Both the position numbers and the translations under genes were made by a program. A stretch of 64,000 nt of DNA from Halicephalobus mephisto (lineage: Eukaryota; Nematoda; Chromadorea; Rhabditida; Panagrolaimidae), in assembly GCA_009193035.1 (NCBI GenBank), contig SWDT01000098.1:124001-188000 (forward strand). The letters run 5' to 3'. The notes under the pieces are model-generated. The model was not told the origin of the DNA. It did no database searches and saw nothing but the letters and a program-made list of their open reading frames with translations. Every line of letters begins with the position of its first letter. Within the stretch, counting starts at the first letter, position 1. Below, one piece after another: positions 11,269 through 22,632 of this stretch.

Positions 11269-14200
11269 ATGCTGACAGTGTGGGACGCGAAACTCCACAA
11301 GGCCGCCGTCTCTGGGGATCTCTACGCCCTCCAGCAATTACTGGATTCTGGAAAGACTAATGTGGATTGTGTGGATCAGGTTTGGTTTTCGATTTGATAT
11401 AAAATCCAGAAATACCGGGCTGCGTAAAGGGAAAAGAAACTCGGGTGATCTTAGTAGTCCAACAAGCAACTGCTGTGGACAAACAAAATCAAGTTTTTGA
11501 GCTAAATGAGCAGCCGAAAAGACCTACTTGCGACTTGAACTCCGGGAATCCGAGACTCGAAGTTCTCTTTCCCTTTCTTGATAATTGTGCAACCTGATTT
11601 CGAAAGAATAAAATCCCGACGAATCAAGATTTATCCTTTCCGCCACAATGGGCAAGCGGGTCTTTCTTCCCGGAATTTTTAAATTTCTATTTTTACTAAT
11701 CAAAGTCCAATTTTCTTCGATTCACAGAACACGAGGTCAAGGCTGTTTTCACTTTTTGGGAACAAAAAATCACGCGAACAGCCGTTTTCGTTCCTCGTCG
11801 GATGACCGAGCGAGAATTGCGATCAGATGACGGAAAAAATTAAAAAGCGCAGACAAATCATAACTGAAAGTGATTCAAGGAATGACTGGCTCTGGTCATC
11901 CGACAGCCAGGAGGCATAAGACGGGTTTACGTTACACAACGAAGAAAGGACCAAATCATATGACTGATTTTTTCATCCAACTCGTTTTGAAAAAGGGCAA
12001 TGAATAGGATTAGGTCTTTTTAAAGTTGAATTTTTTGGACCCGGAAAAAGATAATTGGGCAATTTCAAAAAGCAACTACTTTTGCTTCATCGGATCTGAA
12101 GTCAACCAAAGTCGTGATGGGAGAGTGACCTTGATTTTTCTCACGACAACTTTTTTGACCTCAAATCCAATGAAGTTGTTCTTAAAACTCCTGCCCTCGC
12201 TGTATTTTACGGAAAATAACTTTATTTGTCTTGGTCCGGGATGAATGCATATCATTCCGAATTTCTGAAAAGTACAACTAGAAATTAATTCAATTGTGCT
12301 GAACGTTTCTACGAAGCGAAATAATCCGGAAAATCCGTAAATCCTGATTTTCGCTGCTTCATGTTTCTGATCAAGTTTTCGGAAAACCATTTGGACAGCT
12401 GTACTCGGCCCAAAAATATATCTAATTACACGAGAATGATTGGAACTAAACAAAAAACAACGGTTTTAAAATTGTTCGAAATTCAACATTTGGAGAGATT
12501 GAAAAATTTTTAACGTCTGACATATGAACTTTCTCAACCGATTTAATTATTTCCTTCCGGGAAAGAATTAAATCAAAATTAAATGCAAATTCTAAATAGA
12601 TGTGGAATGGAACAAATATGGTTATGGCTTTTTTGAAAGGACCAAGATAAATAAGATTATTTGTCTTGTTAGAAAACTGAACAAGATAATTCTAATTCAA
12701 TTCCATCGTTCGACGTTCACCTATTCAGATCCCAAAAAGGAAAAACTACAAATGCTTTCTCAATCCCCGATGACGCAACTTGCGATGAAAAAGCGATCAA
12801 AGAAGTTGACAAACTGGTGGCCAGTTGATTAAATGCCTCAGGCGCCAGATTTTACGATTAAAAAAATCAAAAATACCATCGTTAAAGTTCATTCTTATGA
12901 TCAGACTGTCTGGTCTAAGATTGACAGTTCTCAAGACTGTCATCAGAAACCATTTTTCAGAACGGTTATACAGCCCTCATGCGGACAGCAGGCAACGGAC
13001 ATTCCGACGCCTGCATTCTACTCATTGATGAAGGGGCAAACGTGAACGCCACAAAACCGGTTAGTTTAGTCCTTTCCTGGTTAAGCCAAGTCAGTCAATC
13101 GCGTTTTGCGCGGTCTGATTCGCAGAGGAAATTGGATTAGACGGTCAGCAATCTGTTTTACAAACACTGACCAGAAGTTTTTTGGAGCAATGGAAAAACT
13201 AACATCTTGAGAGTTCAAGTGGACATTGCAGGACGGAGCGACCGCCTTGATGTACGCGTCGCAGAACGGTCATTCTGATGTTGTCGAGATCCTCCTTAAA
13301 GAAGGGGCGAGGGCAGACTCAAGAACAAAAGTGAGTAATCAACAGACCAGATGGTTTTTCGACAGTCTCCTCAGGGATAATTCTCATTCTGGTCTTTCCA
13401 AAAAACCAAACCAAGGACCATTTGGCTAGAATTTACAGGCTTACACAAATGGGAATTATTGCTGAAAACAGACTCGAGAGGAACCATCTCGAGGAATAAA
13501 AACAACTTGATATCAAGTCCCTTCGCAGAAATGACTAATTCGGAAACCAATTTGACGTATGCGGTTTTCAGGAAGGGGGAACTGCTTTACTGAATGCCGC
13601 GCAGTCCGGTCAAACCAGTGTTTGTCGTCTCCTTCTCGCCTCGGGCGGTTCCAGTGTTCACGAATGTCTCGCAGATGGGGCCAATGCGGCTTTTCTTTGT
13701 GCCCAAAACGGCCATCTAGACACACTTGGCCTTTTGGCCGAGGAACATTGCAGACTGGACCTCTCGAGGAGTGGAGACGGGGCGACCCCGTTGTACATAG
13801 CTGCTCAACTGGGCCATTCCGAAATAGTCAAATTCCTCCTCAAACAAGGAGTACGAGATAACGAGATAGCAGACGGTGCCACTGCTCTCTTCAAAGCAGC
13901 TCAGAAGGGATTTGACCAGATTACTCAACTCCTACTCGATTACGAGGCGAATCTCGGTCTTCTCAAGGTTTGTTTTGACAGAAATGCCCTTTTCCGTCAA
14001 CGGAATCATTGTTTACGTTTCCGTTGTCTGGAATATCAAATTCCTCCCATAAACAATCATTTCATGAAGAACGGAGAGTCCCCTCTGCATGCCGCAGCTC
14101 TCTTCGGCCATCCGATCGTTGTAAAGCAGCTCCTGACTGCAGGCAGTGATCCAAAACTTCAAAACAGGGTATGACTAGTCGAGTAAACATTTCTGTTGAT

Positions 14201-14290
14201 GAATTGTTACAGCACGGGGAGACTGCTCTCGATCTCGCTCTTCAGATGAACTATGACGACGTCGTTGACCTTCTCAGGAAAAGAATATAA
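11269..14290 (+). CDS. ANKRD29-like ankyrin repeat protein
   Basis: Six exons (11269-11379, 12961-13059, 13232-13330, 13572-13967, 14070-14168, 14213-14290) join entirely in phase 0 to give 293 residues, close to the 301 of human ANKRD29. The protein is almost wholly ankyrin repeats of 33 residues, and exons are multiples of the repeat: three 99-nt exons encode one repeat each and the 396-nt exon encodes four. Typical repeat cores are DGATALMYASQNGHSDVVEI, DGATPLYIAAQLGHSEIVKF and NGESPLHAAALFGHPIVVKQ. The order and the start (LLDSGKTNVDC) follow ANKRD29 rather than a generic ankyrin protein. Function is unknown; a protein-binding scaffold is the default view. The ATG directly follows TTCTTCAG, a likely trans-splice or 5' exon acceptor. 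Intron 1 is about 1.6 kb, far longer than the rest. Confidence 0.9.
11380..12960 (+). other. Long first intron of the ANKRD29-like gene
   Basis: A 1.58 kb intron with GTTTGG donor and TTTTTCAG acceptor in a gene whose other introns are 44-241 nt. I see no embedded gene. A 125-codon minus-strand frame near 12076-12453 starts only at TTG and shows no family features. Enhancers or small RNAs could reside here, but nothing specific is visible. Confidence 0.55.
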
Positions 14291-14338
14291 CAGAGACTAA
14301 TGTTAAGCTTATCAAGTCAAAACTGCAAAATAAAATTG

Positions 14339-15118
14339 TCAGCAATCGGGAAGTCCGGGAAGAATCCTTTGAAATTCACTCGGGGTCAACTCCAGGTATC
14401 TCGGACAGTACTTCCTCTCCACATCGACTAGTTTGATTGCAACAAGACCAGTTGGAAGGGGGGAGAACGAACGACCGTCAGCGAACATCTCTTCTGCAGA
14501 TGATTCTGAGTCACCTGGGACTTGCTTCCCCCTGTCTTCCATCGCCTTCTTCAAGGTCACCTCTTCATAGACAGTTTTGCAACTATCAAAGAACAAAACA
14601 TTTTAAAATCAACAAAGCAAAAAGCGTTTACTTTTTCGAACTCGCTTTCAACCATCTGTCAGGGATCTTGTTGGAACGGGCTGCGGATTTCCTTCGACCA
14701 GCTCTTGTGACTTCTTGTAAAAGCACGTCCTTGAAATGAATCGGAGGATGTAAAATTTGAGCTGGAGTTACGGTTTTCTCAGCAACAACTTTCAGCTTCA
14801 AGTCACTGAAAACTTGTGGTGACAGATTACCCCAAAACCAACAACTCACTCAGTTTCGACAGAGTATATCCCGGATTCTTCTTTTTTGATTCTTCTCTTT
14901 CGCTTCTTTTTCTTCTGAGGTTCTTCAATCTCAACATCCTCGTCAAGACGAGGTTTCTTCGTGGAGCATTCTTCAGGAGCCTCATCGCTACTGGTTGATT
15001 CCTCGGCCGAAGCTCCTTCATCGAGAAACAGTTCTTCCGGCTCTTCTTCATCGAGAAAGTTTCTTCGGCGTTCATTGAGCTTCTGCTCCTTCGATTTTGG
15101 ACGAGGTTTTTTCCCCAT
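14339..15118 (-). CDS. Unrecognised charged, probably nuclear protein
   Basis: Three exons on the minus strand (14850-15118, 14632-14805, 14339-14582), joined in phase 2 at both junctions, give 228 residues from ATG 15118. The N-terminal 90 residues alternate Lys/Arg-rich and Glu-rich runs (KKPRPKSKEQKLNERRRNF, then EEEPEELFLDEGASAEE, then QKKKKRKRRIKKEE), which resemble bipartite nuclear or nucleolar localisation signals. The middle has PAQILHPPIHFKDVLLQEV and a basic patch (RAGRRKSAARSNKIPDRWL). The C-terminus is compact (YCPRYLELTPSEFQRILPGL). I do not recognise the family. Ribosome biogenesis or chromatin roles would fit the composition only. It ends 49 bp from the end of the convergent ankyrin gene. 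Confidence 0.8.
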
Positions 15119-15432
15119 TACTGCAAAATCTAAAACGAGAAATCAGTCAAAGGAAAAAATAACAATCCATATATCGAACACGAACAAAAATCGATAAAAT
15201 CCAATGAATTCAGCGAATTTTTTATTTTTATCAATCCAACAAATCCTCCAACAATGGCAGTAAGTGAATAAGCTAAATTGAGAGGGAAAACTCCTGAAAG
15301 AATACACAATTCGAAATCTCGCGAATCTAAACGGCAAAAGAAAAACTTTCGCTTCAAGAAAAGTGATCAGTTTTCCTCGTTTGCCCCTAATGATGAGATC
15401 ACGTCTGGCTTTGCACAGAGGTTTTTGAAATG
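15119..15432. other. Intergenic spacer, 314 bp
   Basis: AT-rich spacer between two minus-strand genes. It carries the 5' flank of the charged nuclear-type protein and the 3' flank of the M6 gene. A 102-codon minus-strand frame crosses it but has no motif. The short same-strand gap would allow read-through transcription, but no operon signal is evident. Confidence 0.45.
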
Positions 15433-16584
15433 TCAATATTGGTTTAGCCATGGATTAGATCCGTGAACAGAATGCTGGTAGCTGTTCCTCCTCGTCGATC
15501 CCATTCCTGGAGGAGGTCCACGAGAGTGGGACCTCGTTTTCCTGACTTCATCCATAGGTCTCTGTTTCCTGGGTCTCGGTTGAGCATGGGGGACCGGGGG
15601 AGGCACTGCCGGTGGCGATGGATACGACCTGGCTGGGAGTTGAGACTGAGGAGGAGGGTAGTCCTGAGCCCCCTCGAGGTAAAGGACCTCTTTGAGCTCA
15701 ATGTACTTTTGCTCGTTGTTCACATGAGCGTAGTTGGAAGCGTTCGAAGCCAGGAATTGGACGAGTCCAAGACAGATGATCATGGCCCCTACGAATCCAA
15801 CGATGTTCCAAGAGAAGACGGTGTTAGTCAGAGCACAAAACTCTTGGGCATTGCCTCCGCAGAGTTTCAAGTCCTGAAAGTGGTTCTCATCAAAGTCCTC
15901 GTCAAATCAACTCACTGCATGAGAAATGTCTTCCACCAACGGCCTGAATACATTGAAATCCAGACAGTTTCCCTCGGTGTACCCATTAAGATGCCGACAA
16001 AGATCGGCAAAGATGTAATATACAAAGCTGAGAATGGCAGTGATGGCAACAACGAACATCCACAGGATGTTGAGCAAGTAGGCAAGGATCATGGCCAAGG
16101 CGCAGCATATTCTACCACCTTTTCTGGAATCTGGACGACGATAGATCTCTTCTCTCGTCGACCCCGTGCTGAGAACTCCAATGATCAACAAGAAAACCGC
16201 GATTACACCCATCAGAATCGCCACAATAATGAACATTAAGTGGACCTGAAGTGAGAGAAATCAGTTTTTCCTTAATAAAAACGATTTATATATGAATCTT
16301 CCTCAAGAAAGCAGAATTCATATATGTAACTCTAGTTAAACACTGGGAAAATCACTCACTCTTTCTAACCAGGGGATGTTTGTGATGTCCAGAGCCCTCC
16401 TTGCTTGTTCAACAGAAGCATTGAAACTCCAGATCATCATTATCGCGAACATGATCACTCCCACGACACACATCACGAAAGCCATTACGGAGGAATATGG
16501 GATTCGTGAAAGACATCCATCCTTGGCCGGATAAGCCGGAATCGTCTCCACTAAATCGGAATTAAGGGAATCTCGTTTGTACAT
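15433..16584 (-). CDS. M6/PLP-family proteolipid (neuronal membrane glycoprotein M6 homolog)
   Basis: Three phase-0 exons on the minus strand (16360-16584, 15916-16245, 15433-15873) give 331 residues. It has four membrane spans: YSSVMAFVMCVVGVIMFAIM, FIIVAILMGVIAVFLLIIGV followed by the family's STGSTREEIYR turn, ALAMILAYLLNILWMFVVAI, and FSWNIVGFVGAMIICLGLVQ. CLSRIPYSS before span 1, GGRICCALAM before span 3, DLKLCGGNAQEFC in the second extracellular loop and ASNYAHVN after span 4 match PLP/DM20/M6 proteins. These are tetraspan proteolipids of neuronal and other plasma membranes. The cytoplasmic tail is unusually long, about 100 residues rich in Pro, Arg, Ser and Gln. Start chosen at 16584 because TTTATTCAG lies one base upstream; an in-frame ATG at 16725 is the alternative. 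Confidence 0.87.
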
Positions 16585-17193
16585 TCTGAATAAAGCTGAG
16601 CCAAAGGCTGAAAAGAATATTTGAAGAGTAAATGGTTTCAGAAAAGCCCACGCAAATTCCGAGAGTGAGTCAGAACAGAGTCCCAGCTGACCGATTGATC
16701 GATCGATCCCCGCAAGCTGAGACATGAATCATCTTTCTTATATGGAAAAGCAAACAAACGCACGCCAGGTCCTCTGCAATCATTCCCAAGCTGAAATTGA
16801 AGACCTCTGGAACACGTCCAATTCGCTCCTGCTGGACATCGCAGAGTACGAGTTTAGCCGCGTTCGCTATACACTATGTAAACTAAATGCGGAAGGCAGG
16901 TAAGCGCACCAATGTCCACTTGTGGTCAGACAATAAAACTCACTTGTTGCCATGACGATTTGCGCTAACCTGACCTTGCAATTCCCTCGGAAATTAGTCC
17001 CGTTTCCCCTTTGTTAGTTTGGTTTAGTGGTGGAAAAAACGAATTCCTATTCAGTCAGGTCGAGTTCCAATCCAGTTCCCGCCTGTGATGACAATGTGTC
17101 GTGCACCACTCTTACACAATCATGGTGATTTGACTGTTAACTGAGGCAACTTTTTTGACTTCATAGTCTAGTTCTTATTCGATCCAAATTCAA
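16585..17193. other. Intergenic between M6 and beta-tubulin genes
   Basis: About 600 bp containing the 5' flank of M6 and the 3' flank of the tubulin gene. A stretch at about 17015-17080 superficially resembles tRNA internal promoter boxes (TGGTTTAGTGG and GTTCCAATCC) but does not fold into a tRNA with a seven-base anticodon loop. No gene is annotated. Confidence 0.5.
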
Positions 17194-18734
17194 TCAGCAA
17201 TTTCCTTCATTGTCCTGGAAGGTAAAGTCACTAAGAACGTCAGTGGGTAGACTGCTCTGAGTGTATTCTATGTCCGTTCCCCACGGCATCTCTCTTTCGA
17301 TGCTCTCGTAATCAGAAATCAGATCCAAGACATCCGATCGAGCATTCACGAACTCCATCTCATCCATTCCTTCTCCAGTGTACCAGTGGAGGAAGGCCTT
17401 TCTCTTGAGCATCTGGTCGTAATGGACGAGAATCCTTCGGAACGTCATCTGAATTGCTGTCGTGTTCCCAATGAACACCCCAGAAGTCTCCAATCCTTTC
17501 GACGGTACATTGCACACGGATACGTTAACATTGTCTGGAATCCACTTGATGAATTCATGACGATGTTTTCTCTGATAGACAGCCAAAGTGTTCTCAACTT
17601 CGTTCATCGACATCTGTCCACGGAGCAAGGCTGAGGCAGTTAGATAACGGCCGTTGATCGGTTGACAATCAACCATCATATTTTTCGGATTAAAAAGATT
17701 TCGAATGAGCTCACAAACAGAGTGACTCAGATATTCGATCGCAGAGTCAGGGACGAGTGGAGCAAGACCAGGAATCAGGAATTTTAATCTCGGGAAAGGA
17801 ATCAAGTTGGTAGTCAGCTTTCTAAGATCCGAGTTCAGCTGCCCTGGGAATCTAAGCCCACAAGTCAGTCCAGCCATGGCTTTCGAGACTAGAAGACGAA
17901 AATTCATGAATGAAAAGTAAAGCAAATGAACAAACTAAGTTGATTGATATCTTCGTAAGTCGGAGCAGTGTTCTTCAAAGTATTGACACAAATTTTGTAC
18001 ATAGCTTCATTGTCCAGACAAAAGGTAGCAGTTATACTGTTCAGGAGTTCGTGAACAGTCAGAACGGCGTTGTAAGGCTCAACAACGACGTCAGAAACCT
18101 CAGATGAAGGGAATACAGAAAAGGCACAGGTGACGCGACTGGGGTACTCTTCAAGTACTTTCTGCATCAAGAGAGAACCAGCTCCAGCTCCACTTCCACC
18201 TCCGAGAGAGTGACAAAGCTGGAAGCCTTGAATACAGTCACAACTCTCAGCTTCGTGACGAATCCTCTCCAAGGCATCCTCCATCAAGTCAGCTCCATCC
18301 GAATAGAATCCTTTGGCCCAGTTGTTTCCAGCTCCTGATTGTCCTGAATATGAGCAATCTCGGAATAATAAACATCCAACAATAAAATTCATTTACCAAA
18401 GACAAAGTTATCAGGACGAAAGAGGTGGCCGTATTCTGAGGACTTGATTGAGTCCATCGTTTCCGGCTCTAGATCAATCATGACAGCTCTCGGTATATAA
18501 CGGGTCTTCTGTTTATCTAGAATTGGAGTGTTTTAAAAGATTAAGGAATGGATACATGAAAAGCTTACAAATCACTTCGTTGTAGTGTACATTGATTTTC
18601 TGCATTTGAAGCTCATCGTTCCCAATAAAGTAGCCTTTAGGATCAATTCCGTGTTCTTCCGAAACGACTTTCCAGAAGGAAGTTCCAATCTGGTTACCAC
18701 ATTGTCCAACTTGAATGTGGACAATTTCACGCAT
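17194..18734 (-). CDS. Divergent beta-tubulin
   Basis: Four exons on the minus strand (18569-18734, 18397-18516, 17936-18343, 17194-17888), all joined in phase 1, give 462 residues. The start [17 protein letters not shown] carries the MREI tetrapeptide used for beta-tubulin mRNA autoregulation. The GTP-binding tubulin signature is GGGSGAGAG instead of the usual GGGTGSG, preceded by [13 protein letters not shown]. Beta-specific landmarks include [20 protein letters not shown], the [10 protein letters not shown] loop, [17 protein letters not shown] and a YNE at the first intron. [15 protein letters not shown] replaces NEATGGKYVPRA. The C-terminal tail is longer than normal and not strongly Glu-rich. 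Many core residues differ from standard beta-tubulin, which suggests a specialised isotype, for example testis or ciliary. Confidence 0.92.
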
Positions 18735-19224
18735 CCTGAGAGATCGAATGTGCTGCTTGAGAAGACAACCGTGAAGCAAGAAAACTGTTCGCTAAGAAAG
18801 AGGAAATGGAATGAATGACAAATTTCCATTCCTTGATCATTCTCCTCCAGCCTATGTATTCAATTCACTCTGTGGAACTATTTCTAAATCTGACAAATGA
18901 GTACTCAATCGGAAGTTTTCGAGATGACGATCCCGATTTCTCTCCATAAACACCTTGGAGGAATCAATATGAAGAGTTATGGGTCCTAAATATTGTAACT
19001 TGTACATGCAAACTGTTTAGATGCATTCTAATTTACACTTTTTCACAAAACATCGTTATAATCAAAACAAATTCTGTCATTGGATTGATCCCAAAATTTC
19101 ACAAGACTCCATTTTTTCAAAATAGAACGTGGATAAATGAGGATCTCACTACTTTTACTTTCCATTTTTCGGTTTTCACTGGTTTTTCCTCTTCTGACTC
19201 ATACTTGATCGTGAAAACGAAAAA
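18735..19224. other. Intergenic 5' region of beta-tubulin
   Basis: AT-rich 5' flank of the tubulin gene, with no motif that I can assign to a specific promoter element. Confidence 0.4.
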
Positions 19225-19368
19225 TTATCTAATCCGAGTTGTTCCAATTGTTGGAGTGACTCTACGAACTGGTCTTTCCTTCTCTGCGTTCGGAATCCCC
19301 AATCCATGACCGCTCAGTTCCCAATCGATTTTCGAAATCCAGCCACAGGAATTCCGTGTCAGAATCAT
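19225..19368 (-). CDS. Possible small ORF, 47 residues
   Basis: An ATG-initiated frame of 48 codons with coding-like composition lies upstream of the tubulin gene on the same strand. It is rich in Gly, Arg, Ile, Pro and Thr, with segments WISKIDWELSGHGLGIPN and RPVRRVTPTIGTTRIR. No family is recognised. It may be a free-standing small protein or the last exon of a gene whose other exons I cannot place. The opposite strand is also open here, so coding on either strand is unproven. Confidence 0.3.
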   Translation of the reverse strand: MILTRNSCGWISKIDWELSGHGLGIPNAEKERPVRRVTPTIGTTRIR

Positions 19369-19674
19369 TTGTCTAGATCAAACACAAAGTTTATTTTTTA
19401 TTTGCTGAATGATTTGAAAAATTGAAATTATTTAAAATCCGTGAAATTCGGGTCATTTGAATTTTTAAAAATACTTTTTTTATTTCGACACTTGAGGGAT
19501 TATATTCTTGATCAAGAATTAAAATGATTCGGCGAATTTGTTGATAAACTCGAATAAAGTTGTTTTTTGTTTTGCAGGTTAGTCTGGAGTGCTGTAAATA
19601 GACGGTGTCAGTCAGAATCACAGGACCAGTTAGTCTCTGTTTGGCTATTCAACAACCACTGTTTTCTAATAGAA
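19369..19674. other. Intergenic, 5' flank of small GPI-type gene
   Basis: A 306-bp AT-rich stretch before the plus-strand small secreted protein. A TTTTGCAG at about 19571-19578 is a possible 5' UTR or trans-splice acceptor about 100 bp before the ATG. No other element is visible. Confidence 0.4.
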
Positions 19675-20071
19675 ATGAACAAATTGTTCTTTTTTTCGGT
19701 TTTTGTAATAATTAATATCGGTAAGTTCTTCACATGTATTTATATTTTACCACGAAAAAGTTTAGTTATTGCTTCTTGGGATGGACCGGTGGAAACTATA
19801 GAAAAAGAAGAATCCATCAGAGACTCCGCCGTTGGTCATGATGATCATGATCTGTTAGGTGAGTTTTAGCTTCAAAGAGAACTTTGTTTATTTTTGGAAT
19901 GTGGTTGAATATGCTTCATCTACTGATATTTCATTTTTAGCCAACAATGATGAAATCAGGCTAAACAGGATCGATCCAATCCCAGTGACAACAACTTCAA
20001 AACCTGTCTCCGGTGCTTCACCCATCCTGGCTCTTTCTCCTTTGATCTTTGCCGTTGCTTTTCTTTTCTAA
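19675..20071 (+). CDS. Small secreted, probably GPI-anchored protein, 89 residues
   Basis: Three short exons (19675-19720, 19766-19858, 19941-20071), joined in phase 1 with GTAAGT/GTGAGT donors and TTTAG acceptors, encode 89 residues. The first 16 residues form a signal peptide (MNKLFFFSVFVIINIG). The mature segment is acidic and short (WDGPVETIEKEESIRDSAVG, HDDHD). The C-terminus has a Ser/Gly/Ala omega-like site (PVSGASP) followed by a hydrophobic tail ending at the stop (LALSPLIFAVAFLF), which is the classic GPI-attachment signal. No cysteines occur in the mature part and no homolog is recognised. The mature peptide would be only about 45-50 residues on the cell surface. Confidence 0.68.
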
Positions 20072-22632
20072 TTCATTCCAAGTGGTGAGGGAAGTAACGT
20101 TAGTCAGAATGGTCTTTTGAAATAAGCTATAGTTCATTTTGTAGATTATCGGACACCAACTCGAAATCTATAGAGTAGTTTCGCTGAATTCTCTTCCAGA
20201 ACAAAAAATCATAAATTTACGAAATTTTCCACATTGTGCATTTTAGAAAATGTACTCTTCTCTACTTGTGGAATTTTGATCGTCTATCTTCAAAACGCTT
20301 AGTATTTCTATCCAATTGACTAGTAATTTTTTTGCACTTAGACGCATTTTCCACTAGTTATAACTACCCCATTGATTTTCCGTAAATCTGGTCAAAGGGA
20401 TGGAAAAATGAAAACCAGGACATACGAATTTTCCAGGTTATCCCATTTCAGAAGAACGTTCAGTAAAATTTAAATGCAAATTCAGCATATATTTTTTAAA
20501 AGGTGCGATTTGTTATATGGCTTATTTCAAGAGACCACTTTGAGCAAAGTTATTTCCTTGCAAGATTTAATGTTTTGTCATAATCAGCATTCAGAACTCG
20601 TTGATCTTCAGAGATTATATTGTTATTGGAGATTTACCGGATGATATAATCATAAATTAACAAACAAATATGAGGAAAGTTTTTTAGACATTTCATATCT
20701 TTTCCAGAAGCTTTGGAACGTCCATAAATGTTTTCCATCATTCCGATGAAACTATAATTAGATCCATTTGAGTGATTTTTGAAATACCCTGACAATATTT
20801 GTTATATTGGAAGAAAGAAAAAATAACAGCCCCGCATTCTCTTTTCGATAGTTAGAGATACAGATAAATTACACCCCTGGTGTAATGGGGCGACGTACAG
20901 GTCTCGTGAGAACCAGTATGAAGAAAATGTGTAACATAATGATTAAAAAACAGAAGAAAATCAGAAGACGAATCAAAAATCAAAATGGCACATGCTTCAA
21001 AAACTTACTCATTTCATTTCTTTTTGTTTTTGCTGTTTTGCGAAACAAAACCAAAAGTTTCCTTCCAAGAGCTCTCCAGATCAGTGCAACTCCCAATTCC
21101 ACAAATTTCAATTTACTCAATGTTTTGTTAACTTTTATGGAGTAAAATTGAAAATCGTACTAAAGAGCGTTGCTATGAAGCTCTGTAGCTTTAATCCTCT
21201 CTTCAGCAGGACCAAAATATGATAGGCGCTCATCGTGGATTTGTTAGAATTTGCCTCAAAATTATCAGCATGATGTTCAAGCTGTTACACAGTTTTATGT
21301 TACTTACAATGTATAAACAATTTAGAGAAAATTCCCATCTGATAGTCTTTGCTCTTTATTTAACGAAACCTAAAAGTAATGCGTAATTTTCCAGAATAAG
21401 AAAACACGATTCAAATCATGAAGCAATCTACGCCAAAAATTCGTTTAAAGAAATACTTGGGTCTGTGCAAACCATGCAAAAATAATTATATTTGGTAGAA
21501 CTATCGAGATTAAACCTTTGCTCATAAAAAGAGAACTTGAAAGTCAGAAATTAATCCATTAAAATCACACTCCCAATTTTTCTATTTCCCAACGGCGATT
21601 CAAGTTGGCTTTCTCAAATTCAATCTTTCCTAAATGTGATAAAACGTCATTCGAAGTTGCTTCTTCAATTCTATCTTATGGATACATAGACATTGTCAAA
21701 TAACATTTTGAACAGTCGTTGAAGTTACATCGACGTCATAAGGATGCTCGATTGTTGAAGATGTTACCTCGAAGTTAGTAGTAATTGTGATTGGTAGTTT
21801 TCTTTCTTTATTAAAAAGATTTAAAGAACTTCATTTACACTTTTTGAACATTGTTTGATGGACAAATTGCTGAATTCCAGATATAAACGATTAAAATTCT
21901 TCGCAATTCTTGCAAGTGTTTTCCGTTATTTACAGAAACTCCAGTAAACTCATACATATACTCAGCGCACTGTCATCTAACCAACACCACGTAGTAACAA
22001 CGAAAAACAGGAAGATATAAATAGTTTAAGTAATAAAAGCAAACTGTATATTTGTCTTCAACTTCTATATGATAAAAATGCAGATCTCAAAAGTTCCGCA
22101 CCAATTTTGGAATTATTTCTTCATTTCTATATGTAATTTATGTTTTTTAATGTTAACCTATTTCATATCATGACTCATTTTAGTTATAAGGTTAGGCATG
22201 CTGGAGAAACATTATCTGTGTATTGTTTCCAAGGGTTTATAACATAAGGTGATTAATTATATATTTCACACGCTGCAACTGCATTCTCACGTCCTACAAT
22301 GTAAATAACCTTTCAACGTTCTTTCGGCAATACTGTTTATTATACATACAGTAACCATTAAGCTTTTCTCAATATGTTTATTAAGGTTCTCAAAAATAAA
22401 ATTACAGCTAATAATCTTGAAGAACACAAAAAGTATATAATATATATCACTACTGAATGTGCTACATCACATTGAAGATACACTTCTTATATGTTATTTG
22501 ATATTCAAATTTCATTAGTGTAGTCGTTACTATAAAGTGGAAATTAATTCAAAGATATCTAAGATTGTGCTCATAATGTATCAGAGAATCTTTTTCAAAA
22601 TTAAACTGTTCATCACTTTACTGTGATGAAAA
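20072..22632. other. Intergenic, about 2.6 kb, AT-rich
   Basis: Long AT-rich intergenic interval. Frames at 20885-21222 are Lys/Phe-rich runs of biased composition without splice sites or domains. I see no gene, RNA or repeat that I can support. Confidence 0.55.

Noticed and set aside
12076..12453. 125-codon minus-strand frame in the ankyrin gene's first intron
   Set aside because: It starts at TTG, has no recognisable domain or splice context, and its composition looks like translated non-coding DNA.
15463..16239. 258-codon plus-strand frame
   Set aside because: It is the antisense shadow of the M6 exons, whose minus-strand reading matches a known four-span family.
17010..17085. tRNA-like A box (TGGTTTAGTGG) and B box-like GTTCCAATCC
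   Set aside because: The intervening sequence gives only a four-base pair stem with a four-base loop, no anticodon arm or acceptor stem, and the B box lacks the invariant G.
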